From assembly GCA_031260285.1 (NCBI GenBank), contig JAIRKD010000068.1:41774-105773 (forward strand): a stretch of DNA of 64,000 bases, read 5' to 3'. The notes beneath the pieces are model-generated. The model worked only from the letters and a program-made list of their open reading frames with translations, was not told the DNA's origin and searched no databases. The stretch is from Gemmatimonadota bacterium (lineage in GTDB: Bacteria; Gemmatimonadota; Gemmatimonadetes; Longimicrobiales; Longimicrobiaceae). Shown one piece after another: positions 1 to 9,794 of the stretch (the stretch's first letter is position 1; every line of letters begins with the position of its first letter). The translations under genes and the position numbers were made by a program.

Positions 1-257
1 CTCCGGAACCAGCCGAAAAGCACACCAAGGCATACCACCGTCAGCGCCAGAAAGATGTACCGCGAGGCAGCCCCGAGGTGGAGACCGAACGCGGCGCCGG
101 TGTTGTAGATGTACGTCAGCCGGAAGAAGTCACCGAGCACAGGAACCGGCTCGTACAACGGCAGGAACCGCTGCGCCGCGTACTTCGCGAGCTGGTCGAG
201 CACCACAATCCCCGCGGCCAGCCCGCCGTAGGTCGCCACCTTCCGGCTGTCCGTCAT
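1..257 (-). CDS. lspA: Signal peptidase II (LspA), C-terminus truncated by the left window edge
   Basis: Reverse-strand translation reads MTDSRKVATYGGLAAGIVVLDQLAKYAAQRFLPLYEPVPVLGDFFRLTYIYNTGAAFG..., with the LspA motifs DQxxK and YxxNxGAAFG. Confidence 0.88.
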   Translation of the reverse strand, partial: MTDSRKVATYGGLAAGIVVLDQLAKYAAQRFLPLYEPVPVLGDFFRLTYIYNTGAAFGLHLGAASRYIFLALTVVCLGVLFGWFR

Positions 258-301
258 AAGAAGACCGGCATCACCGGGAACCGTTACTCCAGCTTCTTCC
301 G

Positions 302-3300
302 TCATTCCGTCCCCAGAGGTTCAATCTTCAGAACACCGATCACCACTTCCCCACCTTCAAGATCAACGGAGCGAACGGCTGAACGGACTGAGTCATCCAA
401 CGTTTCCGTAACGGTCATCTCCAGAGCGAGCGTTTCGCCCATGATGAACTCCCGATGACTTTCGAACGCCTCATGCATCTCCGCGGGCGCGGCAACCGCG
501 AGGCGGATCCGGTCGGACACCGCAAATCCGGTCTCCTTCCGGAGTCTCTGGATCCGGCTGACCAGCTCCCGGGCCAGACCTTCAGCCTTCAGCTCCGGCG
601 TCACCACGGGATCCAGAGCGACGGTATAGCCGCCCTGTGCCTCAACCAGGTACTCTCCGGTCGCCGTCTGAAGGATCTCGATCTCGCCTTCGATGATCCC
701 GTACCGCTCTCCGTCCACCTCAACTTCAAGCGGCTGTCCGCTCCGGAAAGCGCTGAGGGCGGCGGAACCCAGGCTGCGCGCGGCTTCAGCGATCCGGGGG
801 GTAAGCTTCCCGTAGCGGGCGCCAAGCGCTCTGAAGTTCGGCCGGGCACTGAAGGTGACCAGTTCATCCGCGCCCTCTATAAGCTCCACGGAACGCACGT
901 TCAGCTCGTCACGCAGAATTTCCAGAAGCGCCGGCTCCAGCGTAATTCCCGCGGGGACAACCGCAAGCAGACGCCCCAGCGGCTGCCGGACGCGGATCCC
1001 CGCCTGATCCCGGGCCGCTCGACCCAGCGACGACAGACGACGGACCGCCTCCATCCCCGCTTCCAGCTCCGGATCACGGATCACAGCGGGGTCCGCAAAG
1101 CCCGCCAGGTGAACACTTTCACCCGTAAGCGCCCGGTGCAGCCAGTCCGAGAGGAAAGGCGCAACCGGTGCCATCAGCCGCGTCACATCCACCAGCGCCT
1201 TGTGCAGCGTGGCAAACGCGGAGCGTGTATCCACCTGATCCGCACCACCCCAGAACCGGTCCCGCGAGCGGCGGACATACCAGTTCGAGAGGTCGTCCAC
1301 GATAAAATCCGCAACCTCACGAACCCCATGGGTCAGATTATACTCGTCAAACTGCGTTGCAACCCGCTCCGCGACCTCGGCCAGCCGGGAAAGCAGCCAG
1401 CGATCGATCAAAGGGCGATCCGCCACTTCCGGAACATCACCCGCACCCGGCTTCCACCCCTCCAGATTGGCGTAGAGAGAGAGGAAGTGGTACGTGCTCT
1501 TAAGCGTCTCGAAGACCTTCTTGTGAACCTCCCGCACACCCGACGGATCAAACCGTTTCGGAAGCCAGGGATGTGAGCTGGACAGGAGGTACCACCGGAT
1601 TGCATCCGCCCCGAACTCCTCGATCGCGTCCCAGGGGTTCACCACATTCCCGCGGGACTTTGACATCTTCTGGCCCTCAGCGTCGAGGATCAGATCGTTC
1701 ACAACCACATTCCGGTACGCCGGTCCACGCCCGAGCAGTGTGGAGATCGCCATCAGCGAGTAGAACCAGCCACGCGTCTGGTCCACACCTTCACAGATGA
1801 AGTCAGCCGGGAAGTACTTCTCGCCTTCCTCCACATTTTCGAACGGATAGTGCCACTGCGCAAAAGGCATGGCCCCCGAGTCGTACCAGACGTCGATCAC
1901 CTCAGGCGTACGGTGCATCCGCCCGTCGCAGCCCGGTTGATCGCACTTCCAGCTCAGCTCATCGATAAACGGCCGGTGCGGATCAAACGGCTCCGGAAGG
2001 CTGCCGGCCTTCTCCCTCAGCTCCGCAAACGAGCCGATGAAGTTGAGGTGCTCCGGATCGGTCGAGCAGACCCATGCGGGCAGGGGGGTTCCCCAGTAGC
2101 GGTTCCGGGAGATCGCCCAGTCGACGTTGTTCTCCAGCCACTCACCAAAGCGCCCGCTCCCCACCTCCGGCGGGTACCAGGTGACCCGGGCGTTGTTCGC
2201 CAGAAGATCATCCCGCACCGAGGTTGTCCGGATGAACCAGGAGTCCCGCGCCATATACAGAAGCGGACTCTGGCAGCGCCAGCAGTGTGGATAGGAGTGC
2301 TCGTCACGGCTGTAGCGGAAGACCAGCCCCCGCTCCTTCATCCGCTTCACCAGCTCGACATCCGCGTCCTTCACAAACCGGCCTCCGACGCCTTCGGGGA
2401 AGTCGGACGGGAAGTTTCCCCGGTCATCCACCGGGCGAAGGACGGGCAGGTCGAACTCGACGCCGAGGGTGTAGTCGTCCGCGCCATAAGCGGGAGCGGT
2501 ATGGACAACCCCGGTTCCGTCTTCCGCGGAGACATAGTTCGCGGGAAGGACGCGCCAGGCGTTATCCGCGCGGAGTCCGCCATCCACCCAGTCAAACGGC
2601 CGTTCATACCGGAGCCCCACCAGCTCAGCCCCGCGATGAACCGCAACGATCTCCGCCTCCGCCCCGAACAGCGCGGGTACCCGGGCTTTCGCCAGGATCA
2701 GCCGGCGCCCCTCATGCGCGACCTCGGCGTACTCCAGATCCGGGTCAATCGCCAGCGCAACGTTGGAAAGCAGCGTCCAGGGAGTGGTTGTCCATACCAG
2801 GAAATGCCGGTTGGCGTCACCCTCTTCGATCACCCGGGCAGTGAAGTACAGCGACGGATCAAGAACATCCTTGTAGCCGAGCGCCACCTCATGGCTGGAG
2901 AGCCCCGTTCCACACCGCGGGCAGTAGGGAAGGATCTTGTGGCCCCGGTAGAACAACCCCTTGTCCGCGATCTCCTTCAGACTCCACCAGATGGACTCGA
3001 TATACTCCGGCCGGTAGGTGACGTACGGCTTCGAATAATCAAGCCAGTAGCCGATCCGGGCGGAAAAGCGTTCCCATTCCTCAGTGTAGGTGAGAACACT
3101 TTCCCGGCAGACCTCGTTGAACCGGGCGATCCCGATCTTCTCGATCTCCGGTTTCCCTGAGATCTTCAGCCGGCGCTCCGCCTCGATCTCCACCGGCAGC
3201 CCATGCGTATCCCATCCCGCAATGCGAGGAACGTAACGCCCCTGCATCGTGCGATACCGTGCAACCGCGTCCTTGATCGTCCGCGAAATCACATGGTGGA

Positions 3301-3484
3301 TGCCCGGCCGGCCATTCGCCGTGGGAGGGCCCTCGTAGAAGACAAACGGCTCCCCGTCCTTCGTCTGCTCAAGGCTCCGCCGGAAGGTGTCCTCGGCGCT
3401 CCAGGCGGCGAGAGTCTCTTCCTCCAGCGCTCCGGTGGTCCGGGGGAGGTCGGGAAAAGCTGCCCTGTCAGTCAACGCTTCCAT
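302..3484 (-). CDS. ileS: Isoleucyl-tRNA synthetase, class-2 / Thermus-like type
   Basis: 1060 aa; HIGH-like PGIHHV, KMSKSRGN, WDTHGLPVE, PYCPRCGTGLSSHEVALGYKD. Confidence 0.97.
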   Translation of the reverse strand: MEALTDRAAFPDLPRTTGALEEETLAAWSAEDTFRRSLEQTKDGEPFVFYEGPPTANGRPGIHHVISRTIKDAVARYRTMQGRYVPRIAGWDTHGLPVEIEAERRLKISGKPEIEKIGIARFNEVCRESVLTYTEEWERFSARIGYWLDYSKPYVTYRPEYIESIWWSLKEIADKGLFYRGHKILPYCPRCGTGLSSHEVALGYKDVLDPSLYFTARVIEEGDANRHFLVWTTTPWTLLSNVALAIDPDLEYAEVAHEGRRLILAKARVPALFGAEAEIVAVHRGAELVGLRYERPFDWVDGGLRADNAWRVLPANYVSAEDGTGVVHTAPAYGADDYTLGVEFDLPVLRPVDDRGNFPSDFPEGVGGRFVKDADVELVKRMKERGLVFRYSRDEHSYPHCWRCQSPLLYMARDSWFIRTTSVRDDLLANNARVTWYPPEVGSGRFGEWLENNVDWAISRNRYWGTPLPAWVCSTDPEHLNFIGSFAELREKAGSLPEPFDPHRPFIDELSWKCDQPGCDGRMHRTPEVIDVWYDSGAMPFAQWHYPFENVEEGEKYFPADFICEGVDQTRGWFYSLMAISTLLGRGPAYRNVVVNDLILDAEGQKMSKSRGNVVNPWDAIEEFGADAIRWYLLSSSHPWLPKRFDPSGVREVHKKVFETLKSTYHFLSLYANLEGWKPGAGDVPEVADRPLIDRWLLSRLAEVAERVATQFDEYNLTHGVREVADFIVDDLSNWYVRRSRDRFWGGADQVDTRSAFATLHKALVDVTRLMAPVAPFLSDWLHRALTGESVHLAGFADPAVIRDPELEAGMEAVRRLSSLGRAARDQAGIRVRQPLGRLLAVVPAGITLEPALLEILRDELNVRSVELIEGADELVTFSARPNFRALGARYGKLTPRIAEAARSLGSAALSAFRSGQPLEVEVDGERYGIIEGEIEILQTATGEYLVEAQGGYTVALDPVVTPELKAEGLARELVSRIQRLRKETGFAVSDRIRLAVAAPAEMHEAFESHREFIMGETLALEMTVTETLDDSVRSAVRSVDLEGGEVVIGVLKIEPLGTE

Positions 3485-3538
3485 TCGATATTCCAGGTGA
3501 AACGCCCCGCCAGCCCGGCGCGACAGGGACGTTCACAA

Positions 3539-4417
3539 TCAAAGTTGATGAACAACCGCTTCCAGAACTTCACCAAGCCGCTCGAACCCCGCCCGGCTGG
3601 CGTACTCAGCTTCGGAGGGAGATACGGACGGGCTCCCCACGATTACGGGTGCAGCGGTCACAACACCCAGACCGAGGACCCGCATTCCACAATGTCCGGC
3701 GACAATGGTATACGGAGCGAACCCCTCTGCCAGGAAATCCGCGCCCGCCATGCGCCACATCTGTCGCTCAGCCGGTGTCTCCGGGATTCCCCCGGCGGTG
3801 ACCGCCCGAACGCCCTCCCGGAGGGTGAACTCCGCGGTGCCGGCAACATCCATCGCGAGACGACGCAACCCCTCATCGTAGGCTATGGTCATATCCGGGA
3901 AACGGGGACCGAACCGTTCATCGTTCGGACCGATCAGCGGATTGGTCCCGAACAGGTTGATATGATCCCGAACCAGAACCACCTCACCCGCCAACCACTT
4001 CGGCTCCAGTCCACGGACCGCTGCCGCGATGATCATTGTTTCCGCACCCAGAACCCGCGCGAGCCGGACCAGGAACGTACCAAGCGATGATAAGCTGCCG
4101 GAGAACCCGGGGGCGCTGTTCACAATCATCACTCCCCGCCCGGCAATCTCACCCGATCGCAGACGGACAGGCAGCTCCCCATCAGACGGGATATCTCTCC
4201 CCCACCCTTCCGGCCCGCCAGGGAGAAGTTCATCGATCAGAACGACCTCACCCTGCCTGAACCCGCCCGGAAACACCGTTGTTGTGGGTCCACCGCTCTC
4301 CACGACAATCAGGAGCTCCACCGGATGAGGCCAACGGCTCCGAAGCAGTGCCGCGGCCGCCTCGATCTGCTCGTACGCCGTCATGTCCGGAAAGAGCTCA
4401 CGGGTCGCGCTCACCAA
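3539..4417 (-). CDS. Purine nucleoside phosphorylase family protein
   Basis: GAETMIIAAAVRGLEPKWLAGEVVLVRDHINLFGTNPLIGPNDERFGPRFPDM is characteristic of PNP. Confidence 0.85.
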   Translation of the reverse strand: MVSATRELFPDMTAYEQIEAAAALLRSRWPHPVELLIVVESGGPTTTVFPGGFRQGEVVLIDELLPGGPEGWGRDIPSDGELPVRLRSGEIAGRGVMIVNSAPGFSGSLSSLGTFLVRLARVLGAETMIIAAAVRGLEPKWLAGEVVLVRDHINLFGTNPLIGPNDERFGPRFPDMTIAYDEGLRRLAMDVAGTAEFTLREGVRAVTAGGIPETPAERQMWRMAGADFLAEGFAPYTIVAGHCGMRVLGLGVVTAAPVIVGSPSVSPSEAEYASRAGFERLGEVLEAVVHQL

Positions 4418-5120
4418 GCAGCGCTGTGCCGATGCGGACGAGTGTACTCCCCTCCTCCACCGCCAGTTCGAAGTCTCCGCTCATGCCCATCGACAGATGC
4501 CGCGACTGGAACCCCGGAAGCGAACCCGCCTCCTCCGCAAGCCGGCGTACAGCGCGGAATACCTCACGCACAACACCCTCGTCCGCGGTAAAAGGCGCCA
4601 TCGTCATCAACCCCACTACACGCAGACCCGGCAGAAGGCAGATCCCGCCAAGAGAATCGAGAGTACCCGGACCTTCGAGACCTCCTTTGGTTTCCTCGCC
4701 GGAAACATTCACCTGGACAAGGACCTCAACCTGCCGGCCTGAATCAACAGCCTCTTCGCTGAGCTTCTGAGCGAGCCGGATCGAGTCCACCGAATGGATG
4801 AGATCCGCCAGCTCAATCGCCTGCCGGGCCTTGTTCCGCTGGAGATGGCCGATCAGATGCCAGCGCGCGCCTTCCACCCCCGCCGCGTCGACCTTGCTCT
4901 CCAGCTCCTGAACGCGGTTCTCGCCGATGTTGACGAGCCCGGCCGCAAGCGCCGCACGCACCGCTTCCACCGGATGCGTTTTGGTGACCGCAACGATCTC
5001 AACGCCACGGGGGTCTCTGCCAACCCGGTGGCAGGCCGCCTCGATCCGGTCCCGGATCCCCGCAAGCCGGGCCGGAAGCCCTGAATAATCCATCATCCGC
5101 AGCTTCCCGCCCGGAACCAC
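4398..5120 (-). CDS. yggS: YggS/PLPBP family pyridoxal-phosphate homeostasis protein (start may be the internal Met at ~5093)
   Basis: EIVAVTKTHPVEAVRAALAAGLVNIGENRVQEL, WHLIGHLQRNKARQAI, LSMGMSGDFELAVEEGSTLVRIGTALLG. Confidence 0.93.
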   Translation of the reverse strand: MVPGGKLRMMDYSGLPARLAGIRDRIEAACHRVGRDPRGVEIVAVTKTHPVEAVRAALAAGLVNIGENRVQELESKVDAAGVEGARWHLIGHLQRNKARQAIELADLIHSVDSIRLAQKLSEEAVDSGRQVEVLVQVNVSGEETKGGLEGPGTLDSLGGICLLPGLRVVGLMTMAPFTADEGVVREVFRAVRRLAEEAGSLPGFQSRHLSMGMSGDFELAVEEGSTLVRIGTALLGERDP

Positions 5121-5200
5121 CCGCCGCCGGAGGGTTCCGGCAGTCCTGGATCCGGGCTGTAACCCGATAAATCTAAGCCCGGTTTCCGCAGGAATGCAAA

Positions 5201-5226
5201 ACGCCGGGAGAATTGGATCCCGGCGT
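5201..5226 (-). terminator. Stem-loop downstream of cdaA
   Basis: acgccggga / tcccggcgt 9-bp arms, followed on the minus strand by TTTGC. Confidence 0.5.
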
Positions 5227-5331
5227 CATCAGCACACTCCCACAAAGTTCCCGGAGGCTCCCGATCATCCTCCGAACCGCTTTCCCGACCCACCTTCCCG
5301 GACTGCTCTCTCGGGTGCGCTCTGCCAGCAG

Positions 5332-6138
5332 TTACCGCGCAACCGGCTTCTGATCCTTTCCGGTCATGGCGATGGCAGCCGCAAGCGATTCACGGTTCAA
5401 TCCGCGCCGGAGCCGGCCCCGCGAGGCGAGCGAGATCTGACTGGTTTCCTCGGAGACCACTACCACGAGAGCATCTGTCTCTTCAGAGAGGCCGATCGCG
5501 GCCCGATGGCGCGTCCCCAGCCCCTTGTCCTCAACCGGAAACCGGGTGAGCGGCAGGATCGCGCTGGCCGCAACAATTGTCTCCCCCCGCACAATCACCG
5601 CGCCATCATGCAGCGGCGAGTAGGGAGTGAAGATCGTGGCCAGAAGCGGAGCGGAAACACGGGCCTGGATCACGGTACCCGTCTCGGCGAACTCACCAAG
5701 CCCGACCTCCCGCTCAATCGCGATGAGCGCCCCCGTCCGGGTCCGGGCCAGATCCACCGCCGCCTGGGCGATCTCCTCCGCGACCCGCGACTCCTCAAAG
5801 CGGTTGAAGAACCGGCGCCAGATCCGGTTCTGGCCGAGCTGGGCAAGTGCGTTTCTCATCTCCGGCTGGAACACCACCAGCGCCGCGATCGCGCCGAACT
5901 GGAAGACGTACTCCAGAAGCCCGCGCAGCAGGTCAAAACCGAGGATCCGGGAGATGACGTAAACACCGAAGAGCAGCAGCAGCCCGAGCAGCATCTGCAT
6001 CGCGCGGGTGCCGGCGAGCAGGATGAGAATCCAGTAGAAGACAGCCGCGACAACCAGGATCTCCAGGAGATCCTTCCAGTCGGGGGCGAGGAATCCTAAC
6101 TGTTCGAGCACGTTATCCGGCAGAGATTCCGGCGCCAC
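5332..6138 (-). CDS. cdaA: Diadenylate cyclase CdaA (c-di-AMP synthase)
   Basis: N-terminal TM helices; DisA_N motifs LHDGAVIV and RHRAAIGLSEETDALVVVVSEE. Confidence 0.95.
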   Translation of the reverse strand: MAPESLPDNVLEQLGFLAPDWKDLLEILVVAAVFYWILILLAGTRAMQMLLGLLLLFGVYVISRILGFDLLRGLLEYVFQFGAIAALVVFQPEMRNALAQLGQNRIWRRFFNRFEESRVAEEIAQAAVDLARTRTGALIAIEREVGLGEFAETGTVIQARVSAPLLATIFTPYSPLHDGAVIVRGETIVAASAILPLTRFPVEDKGLGTRHRAAIGLSEETDALVVVVSEETSQISLASRGRLRRGLNRESLAAAIAMTGKDQKPVAR

Positions 6139-6979
6139 GGATCGCTGCGGCGACCTGTAACGCCTCGCGAACCATCTTCACGTCATGGACACGGAAGATC
6201 CCGGCGCCATTAAGAAAACCAACCACACACGCAGCAACTGTCGCCACACCCCGTTCCTCCGGCGGCGCACCCCCGATCAACGCTCCGAGAAACGCCTTGC
6301 GGGACGCTCCCAGAACCATCGGCTGACCCAGAACAGAAAGTTCCTTCAGGCGGGCGATCAGTTCAAGATTGTGATCAAATGTTTTTGCGAACCCGATCCC
6401 CGGGTCCACCGCAATCCGTTCCCGGTTGATTCCGGCATCCAGCGCCAGCGCCAGCCGCTCCCGGAGTTCGGCCGTAACCTCACCGGCCACATCAATATAA
6501 CGGGGATCATTCTGCATCAGTTCCGGAGTCCCGCGCATGTGCATCAGGACCACTCCGGCGCCAGCCCGCGAGATGACTCCGGCCATCTCCGGATCACCCA
6601 GGGCAGAGACATCGTTGACGATATCCGCCCCGGCGTCCAGCGCCGCCCGGGCCACTTCCGCCCGACGGGTATCCACCGAAACCGGAAGATCCCATCGGGA
6701 GCGGATCGCCCGGATCACCGGCACTACCCGGGAAATCTCAACCGCCGGATCGGGAGATCTGGATCCCGGCCGGGTGGACTCACCACCGATGTCGACCAGA
6801 TCAACACCCTCGTTCACCATGGCTGCAACCCGGTCAACCGCGGCTTCCGGGTCCAGATGGAGCCCCCCGTCGCTGAACGAATCAGGAGTGATGTTCAGCA
6901 CTCCCATCACAACCGGAGCGGAAAGATCAAACGCCCCGCTCCGATGCACCCAGCGAACGTGCTGAACGACAGGATGCAT
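6113..6979 (-). CDS. folP: Dihydropteroate synthase
   Basis: VMGVLNITPDSFSDGG, DIGGESTRPGS, DPGIGFAKT, LGASRKAFLG. Confidence 0.97.
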   Translation of the reverse strand: MHPVVQHVRWVHRSGAFDLSAPVVMGVLNITPDSFSDGGLHLDPEAAVDRVAAMVNEGVDLVDIGGESTRPGSRSPDPAVEISRVVPVIRAIRSRWDLPVSVDTRRAEVARAALDAGADIVNDVSALGDPEMAGVISRAGAGVVLMHMRGTPELMQNDPRYIDVAGEVTAELRERLALALDAGINRERIAVDPGIGFAKTFDHNLELIARLKELSVLGQPMVLGASRKAFLGALIGGAPPEERGVATVAACVVGFLNGAGIFRVHDVKMVREALQVAAAIRGAGISAG

Positions 6980-7013
6980 CAGCGGAACCGGCCCGGAAGC
7001 ACCGAAGGCTTCG

Positions 7014-8993
7014 TCAGGCCACCGAAGGCGAAAGGTCGCCTATTCCCGGCCCCGTCCGCGGCAGCTTCACCGGTGTCACAACCGAAACCTCATCCACCAC
7101 CTCCGCGGGAAGAGTCACCTCACGGACCGGCGGAAGCTGGCCACCCACCGCCAGAATCTCCACCTGCTCCCGATCCAGAGTCTCCCGTTCCAGGAGCGCG
7201 ACGGCAATGGCCTCAAGAAGCTCCCGGTTCGCCGCAAGAATCACCCGGGCCTGGTCATACGCTTCATCCAGAAGCCGCTTGACCTCCGCATCCACATGCT
7301 GCGCAGTCTGTTCGCTCACCTGCCGGCGCTGACCGATATCCCGACCCAGGAATACCTCCTGTTCCGAGTCACCGATCGCCATCGGGCCGATGAGGTCACT
7401 CATACCGAACTGGGTGACCATCCGCCGGGCCATCTGCGTAGCCCGCTCGATGTCGTTGCCCGCGCCTGTGGTAACCTTCTCCGCCCCGAAGATCATCTCC
7501 TCCGCCACACGCCCCCCGAAGAGCATCACCAAGCGCCCGATGAGGTAGTCGCGGCTGTAGGAGTGCCGATCCTCTTCCGGAAGCGAAGCCGTAATCCCCA
7601 GCGCCCGACCCCGCGGAATGATCGTGACCTTGTGAACCGGATCCAGCCCGGGAAGCTTCAGCGCCACAACCGCGTGACCGGCTTCATGATAGGCCGTCAG
7701 CCGACGCTCGCCATCGGAGAGCACCATGCTCTTCCGCTCCGCGCCGAGCATCACCTTATCCTTCGCCTCCTCAAGGTCGGCCATGTACACCTTGTCCTTG
7801 CCCTTCCGGGCCGCCAGCAGCGCGGCCTCGTTGACAAGGTTCGCCAGATCAGCCCCGCTCATTCCCGGTGTACCGCGGGCAAGCGTGATCACCTGAACGT
7901 CATCCGACGCGGGGACCTTCCGGAGGTGGACATTCAGAATCCCCTCCCGACCCTTCAGGTCCGGAGAATCCACAACAATCTGCCGGTCAAAGCGGCCCGG
8001 GCGCAGAAGCGCGGGGTCCAGCACATCCGGCCGGTTGGTCGCAGCGATCAGGATCACCCCGTCGTTCGCTTCGAAGCCGTCCATCTCGACAAGCAGCTGA
8101 TTCAGCGTCTGTTCACGCTCATCATGGCCCCCGCCGAGCCCCGCTCCACGGTGTCTGCCAACCGCGTCGATCTCATCGATGAAGATGATGCACGGCGCGT
8201 GAGCCTTCCCCTGCTCGAAGAGGTCCCGGACCCGCGAGGCACCCACGCCGACAAACATCTCCACGAAGTCCGAACCGGACATCGAGAAGAACGGCCGCCC
8301 GGCCTCGCCAGCCACCGCCCGCGCCAGGAGCGTCTTTCCGGTCCCCGGAGGCCCGACCAGCAGCGCGCCCTTCGGGATCCGGCCGCCCAGCCGCGAGAAC
8401 TTCTTCGGGTCCTTCAGGAACTCGACGATCTCCTGCAGTTCGTACTTCGCCTCATCCGCCCCGGCGACGTTATCAAACGTCACCTTGGGAGTGTCCGCCG
8501 AAAGCAGCTTCGCTTTTGACTTGCCGAACTGGAACGCCTTTGTTCCGCCCGACTGCATCTGACGGATGATGAAGATCCAGAAAGCGATGATCAGCACCCA
8601 GGGAAGGAAGTTGATGACCGTGCTCCACCAGTCACGGGCGGCGAGACGGGCTTCAACCTGGACCCCCGCCTCCTGCAACTGGGTCACCAGCCCTGGATCA
8701 TTCCATACAGGCAGGTTGGTCCGGAAGTGGGTGATCGGCCCCTGTTCACCCGCGACAGGAGTCCGGAACTCGCCTTCCAGCAGCTGCCCCTCGATAAATA
8801 CCGCCCTGGAGATGTTTCCCTTATCCAGCTCCTGAACAAGCTGATAGTAGGGAACATCCTGGCCGACCTCCCGCTGCCCCATCATCTGGATGAGGATGAG
8901 CGGGATCAGGAAAATGAGTGCCCAGAACGCGGTCACCTTGGAACGGTGTCCGAATCGGTTCTGGTTCGGTCCTTTAGAATCTCTTTCCGCCAT
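7014..8993 (-). CDS. ftsH: ATP-dependent zinc metalloprotease FtsH
   Basis: Walker [23 protein letters not shown] region, HEAGH zinc site. Confidence 0.98.
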   Translation of the reverse strand: MAERDSKGPNQNRFGHRSKVTAFWALIFLIPLILIQMMGQREVGQDVPYYQLVQELDKGNISRAVFIEGQLLEGEFRTPVAGEQGPITHFRTNLPVWNDPGLVTQLQEAGVQVEARLAARDWWSTVINFLPWVLIIAFWIFIIRQMQSGGTKAFQFGKSKAKLLSADTPKVTFDNVAGADEAKYELQEIVEFLKDPKKFSRLGGRIPKGALLVGPPGTGKTLLARAVAGEAGRPFFSMSGSDFVEMFVGVGASRVRDLFEQGKAHAPCIIFIDEIDAVGRHRGAGLGGGHDEREQTLNQLLVEMDGFEANDGVILIAATNRPDVLDPALLRPGRFDRQIVVDSPDLKGREGILNVHLRKVPASDDVQVITLARGTPGMSGADLANLVNEAALLAARKGKDKVYMADLEEAKDKVMLGAERKSMVLSDGERRLTAYHEAGHAVVALKLPGLDPVHKVTIIPRGRALGITASLPEEDRHSYSRDYLIGRLVMLFGGRVAEEMIFGAEKVTTGAGNDIERATQMARRMVTQFGMSDLIGPMAIGDSEQEVFLGRDIGQRRQVSEQTAQHVDAEVKRLLDEAYDQARVILAANRELLEAIAVALLERETLDREQVEILAVGGQLPPVREVTLPAEVVDEVSVVTPVKLPRTGPGIGDLSPSVA

Positions 8994-9183
8994 TATAGCC
9001 GCTTCCTCGCGATACTCCCGCCGTCATTCCTGTAAACTCACGCAGAGCCGGCTCCGGAAAAGCTGCCCGGAGCGACCCGCTCTCAGTAACCGGACTTCCG
9101 AAAAGACACCCGAACCATGAAACTCCAACCGGACCTCCGGTGAGGTTTCTCTCTCACCTGCCCGCCCGCAAGGGGTGATGGAA

Positions 9184-9210
9184 GCAGGGCCTTACATGCA
9201 ACGCCCCTGC
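9184..9210. repeat. Degenerate copy of the intergenic palindrome seen at 51136-51165
   Basis: gcagggccttacatgcaacgcccctgc; shares catgcaacgcccctgc (16 nt) exactly with 51149-51164. Confidence 0.6.
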
Positions 9211-9218
9211 CCCTTCCC

Positions 9219-9794
9219 CTACCCGCCTGCCGGAGGCGGGATACTCCCGATAAAAGGCAGCTGCCGGTAGTTCTCATTCCAGTCGAGACCGAACCCGACC
9301 ACAAATGCATCCGGCGTATCAAAGCCAACCCATCGAGGTTCGAGAACGAGCTTCGACGCCAACCGTTTATGCAGCAGCGCACAGAGCTCCAGCGACCGCG
9401 CGCCACGTTCCAGAAGGTGCGGGACGATCCGGTTGATCGTTGTTCCGCTGTCAACAATATCTTCTACAAGAAGAACATGTTTTCCGTCCAGAGAAGTCGC
9501 GGGATCATAGAGAAGCCGGACCTCTCCGGAGCTTGCTGTACCGCTTCCGTAGCTCGATGCAATCAGGAAATCGACACGCACCGGCCGCCGGATCGCCCGT
9601 ACAAGATCCGCGACAAAAATGAATGTCCCCTTCAGCACCCCGATCAGAACGACTTCTTCACTGTCGGGACAACCGGAATAGAACGCATCGATCTCCCGAC
9701 CCAGCTCAGCGATCCGCCGGGCGATCTCTCCGGCAGAGAAAACCACCTCTGCCACGCCATCACTCCGCGAATCCGATTCCACCGCTTCATCCAT
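9219..9794 (-). CDS. hpt: Hypoxanthine phosphoribosyltransferase
   Basis: VVLIGVLKGTFIFVADLVRAI and PRPP loop VLLVEDIVDSGTT. Confidence 0.95.
   Translation of the reverse strand: MDEAVESDSRSDGVAEVVFSAGEIARRIAELGREIDAFYSGCPDSEEVVLIGVLKGTFIFVADLVRAIRRPVRVDFLIASSYGSGTASSGEVRLLYDPATSLDGKHVLLVEDIVDSGTTINRIVPHLLERGARSLELCALLHKRLASKLVLEPRWVGFDTPDAFVVGFGLDWNENYRQLPFIGSIPPPAGG

Noticed and set aside
455-1576. Long plus-strand ORFs (e.g. 455..1576, 1850..3160, 7296..8519, 21819..23078, 33079..33963, 36450..38102)
   Set aside because: They lie antisense to well-supported genes (ileS, ftsH, ino1, ftsK, accC/accB), have Arg/Pro/His-rich noise-like translations and match the expected high-GC antisense ORF artefact.
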